Shown here piece after piece: positions 5,034-6,343 of a stretch of DNA of 6,343 nt (within the stretch, counting starts at the first letter, position 1; each line of letters starts with the position of its first letter). Made by a program: the position numbers and the translations under genes. Below the pieces are notes generated by a model that saw only the letters and a list, made by a program, of their open reading frames with translations, did no database searches and had not been told where the DNA came from. Source of the DNA: Bacillota bacterium (lineage in GTDB: Bacteria; Bacillota; Clostridia; Peptostreptococcales; Thermotaleaceae); NCBI GenBank assembly GCA_023623095.1, contig JAMNXX010000180.1:1-6343 (forward strand), read 5' to 3'.

Positions 5034-6343
5034 TTGAAAAAAAGATTATGGATTCTATTGAGCATTGCCTTACTCGGGATGGGAATATGGGGGTTCGATC
5101 AATATCGGAAAAATATGCAGTATCATCTTTATTTAGAAAATCAGTTTCAGCGAATGTTCTACGATCTGCTTGTAGACATTGAAAATGTTCAAGTAAATCT
5201 TGCAAAACTCATGGTTAGTGGGACTCCAAAACAAAATGTGATGACGTTTTCAGAAATACGTTCGTTGTGCTACGATGCACAAGAAAAATTATCTCAGCTT
5301 CCCATTGATCATACAAATGTGAGTAAAACACAAAAATTTTTAAGTCAAGTGGGAGACTACAGCATGGCACTGAGTAGGAAAAATTTAGAAGGAAAACCAT
5401 TGAGCACAGAGGAGATGAAAACGTTACAGGAACTCCATCGTTATTCCAATATTCTATCTCAACAGCTTATTTCCCTACAGAAGGAAATGGCTCAAAATGG
5501 AATAAAGATAGGAGAACTTGTACAGAAAGGAAATAAAAGGCTGAGAAAAGCCAATCAAAATATGCTGACCACGAATTTTTTAAATGTGGAAGAGAAAATG
5601 CAAAAATATCCCAAGTTGATCTATGATGGCCCTTTCTCGGAGCATATTGAACAGCAGAAAACAAATTTACAAGGAAAAAATATAACGTCTCAGCAGGCAC
5701 AAAAGATAGCAGCATCGTTTTTAGAGGATCAAAAATACCGAGCAGAGGAAATAGGAGAGATTCAGAACAATCGCATCCCTGGATATCTGATCGCATTAAA
5801 CCCTGTGCAGGATCGAGAACGGAATCATTCTGAGATTTCAATGGCTGTATCAAAGAAAGGCGGAAAAATTATATGGATGCTGAACAATCGGGAAATTGGG
5901 AAAGCCAAAATCTCAGAAGAACAGGGAATAGAGATTGCAAAAAAATTTTTGAAGAAAAAAGGATATCCCAATATGCTCCCGACATATTTTGAAAAAAATG
6001 ATGGGCAGTTATTGATTAATTTTGCTTATCAAGAAGATGGAATTATTATTTATACCGATCTGATCAAGGTAAAAGTAGGATTGGATAAAGGAGATATCGT
6101 CGGTTTTGAAGCAGCCGGTTATCTACATAACCATCGCGCGCGCAATCTCGATCTGCCCAAAATAAGTGAGGAAGAGGCCCAAAAAAGAATCAATGTTTTT
6201 GCGGAGCCTTCCAAACCGAGATTGGCGATCATCCCTACGGAGGGCGGCAAAGAAGTGCTATGTTACGAGTTTAAAGTACAATTTGGTCAAGATATATTTT
6301 TAGTCTATATCGATGCAAATAGCGGAGAAGAACAAAAAATCTT
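5034..6343 (+). CDS. ypeB: Germination protein YpeB (SleB partner), 3' end cut by window
   Basis: YpeB is a forespore membrane-anchored protein needed for stable incorporation of SleB into the spore, and SleB in turn stabilises it. The frame from TTG 5034 is open to the window end: 436 complete codons plus two bases. Family members are about 450 residues, so probably only the last 10-20 residues are missing. Residues 5-20 form an uncleaved membrane anchor (LWILLSIALLGMGIWG) after MKKR. A long helical, Gln/Lys-rich region follows (about 25-190), then the YpeB signature YDGPFSEHI (197-205) and PepSY-type repeats at about 218-285, 295-360 and 377-436 (SEEEAQKR, then CYEFKVQFGQDIFLVYIDANSG). GGAGG at 5022-5026 lies 7 nt before the TTG. 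The 23-nt gap without terminator puts ypeB in one transcript with sleB. Confidence 0.95.
   Translation, partial: MKKRLWILLSIALLGMGIWGFDQYRKNMQYHLYLENQFQRMFYDLLVDIENVQVNLAKLMVSGTPKQNVMTFSEIRSLCYDAQEKLSQLPIDHTNVSKTQKFLSQVGDYSMALSRKNLEGKPLSTEEMKTLQELHRYSNILSQQLISLQKEMAQNGIKIGELVQKGNKRLRKANQNMLTTNFLNVEEKMQKYPKLIYDGPFSEHIEQQKTNLQGKNITSQQAQKIAASFLEDQKYRAEEIGEIQNNRIPGYLIALNPVQDRERNHSEISMAVSKKGGKIIWMLNNREIGKAKISEEQGIEIAKKFLKKKGYPNMLPTYFEKNDGQLLINFAYQEDGIIIYTDLIKVKVGLDKGDIVGFEAAGYLHNHRARNLDLPKISEEEAQKRINVFAEPSKPRLAIIPTEGGKEVLCYEFKVQFGQDIFLVYIDANSGEEQKI

Noticed and set aside
5467..5853. A 128-codon minus-strand ORF.
   Set aside because: It is fully antisense to ypeB, whose product is clearly recognisable. 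The translation is rich in Phe/Leu/Ser, as expected of a shadow frame.
1..6343. A novel multi-gene defence, mobile or biosynthetic system.
   Set aside because: All long genes belong to well known families with intact motifs and separate terminators. No transposase, recombinase, CRISPR repeats, tRNA or attachment-site-like repeats were seen.

Overview
The window looks like a chromosomal segment of a low-GC, spore-forming, anaerobic Firmicute, most likely of class Clostridia. The signs are strong GGAGG-type ribosome binding sites, frequent GTG/TTG starts, a stand-alone flavodiiron protein typical of anaerobes, and the spore-germination pair sleB-ypeB. No genus can be named from the sequence alone. 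No mobile element, CRISPR array, tRNA or rRNA was seen.

Region 1 (1-2162) is a polar amino acid ABC importer in the order binding protein (5' end outside the window), permease, ATPase. The binding protein is separated from the permease by about 210 nt holding two hairpins, which probably hold membrane-component expression below that of the binding protein. Permease and ATPase overlap by 17 nt and are translationally coupled. A Rho-independent terminator at 2131-2162 closes the operon.

Region 2 (2163-2708) has no conserved gene. It holds a terminator-like hairpin (2331-2374), a TATAAT box, and a short ORF of 34 codons (2460-2564) encoding a single-span membrane peptide. That ORF has a very good ribosome binding site and its own terminator (2566-2592). 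It is the least explained item in the window.

Region 3 (2709-3950) is a monocistronic flavodiiron protein gene (fprA) with a complete set of diiron ligands, a small palindrome over its likely promoter, and a strong terminator. The product reduces O2 and/or NO in the cytoplasm and needs an electron donor encoded elsewhere.

Region 4 (3951-6343) is the germination operon: sleB, a secreted cortex-lytic enzyme with two peptidoglycan-binding repeats, followed 23 nt later by ypeB, its partner and protector, cut by the window end only a short distance before its expected stop. The four units are separated by their own terminators, so their adjacency does not imply shared function. All five conserved genes whose starts are visible begin with GTG or TTG, never ATG.

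I found no convincing new multi-gene system. The candidates for novelty are the 34-aa membrane peptide and its leader, and a proline in the importer binding protein where the family usually has an acidic ligand residue.
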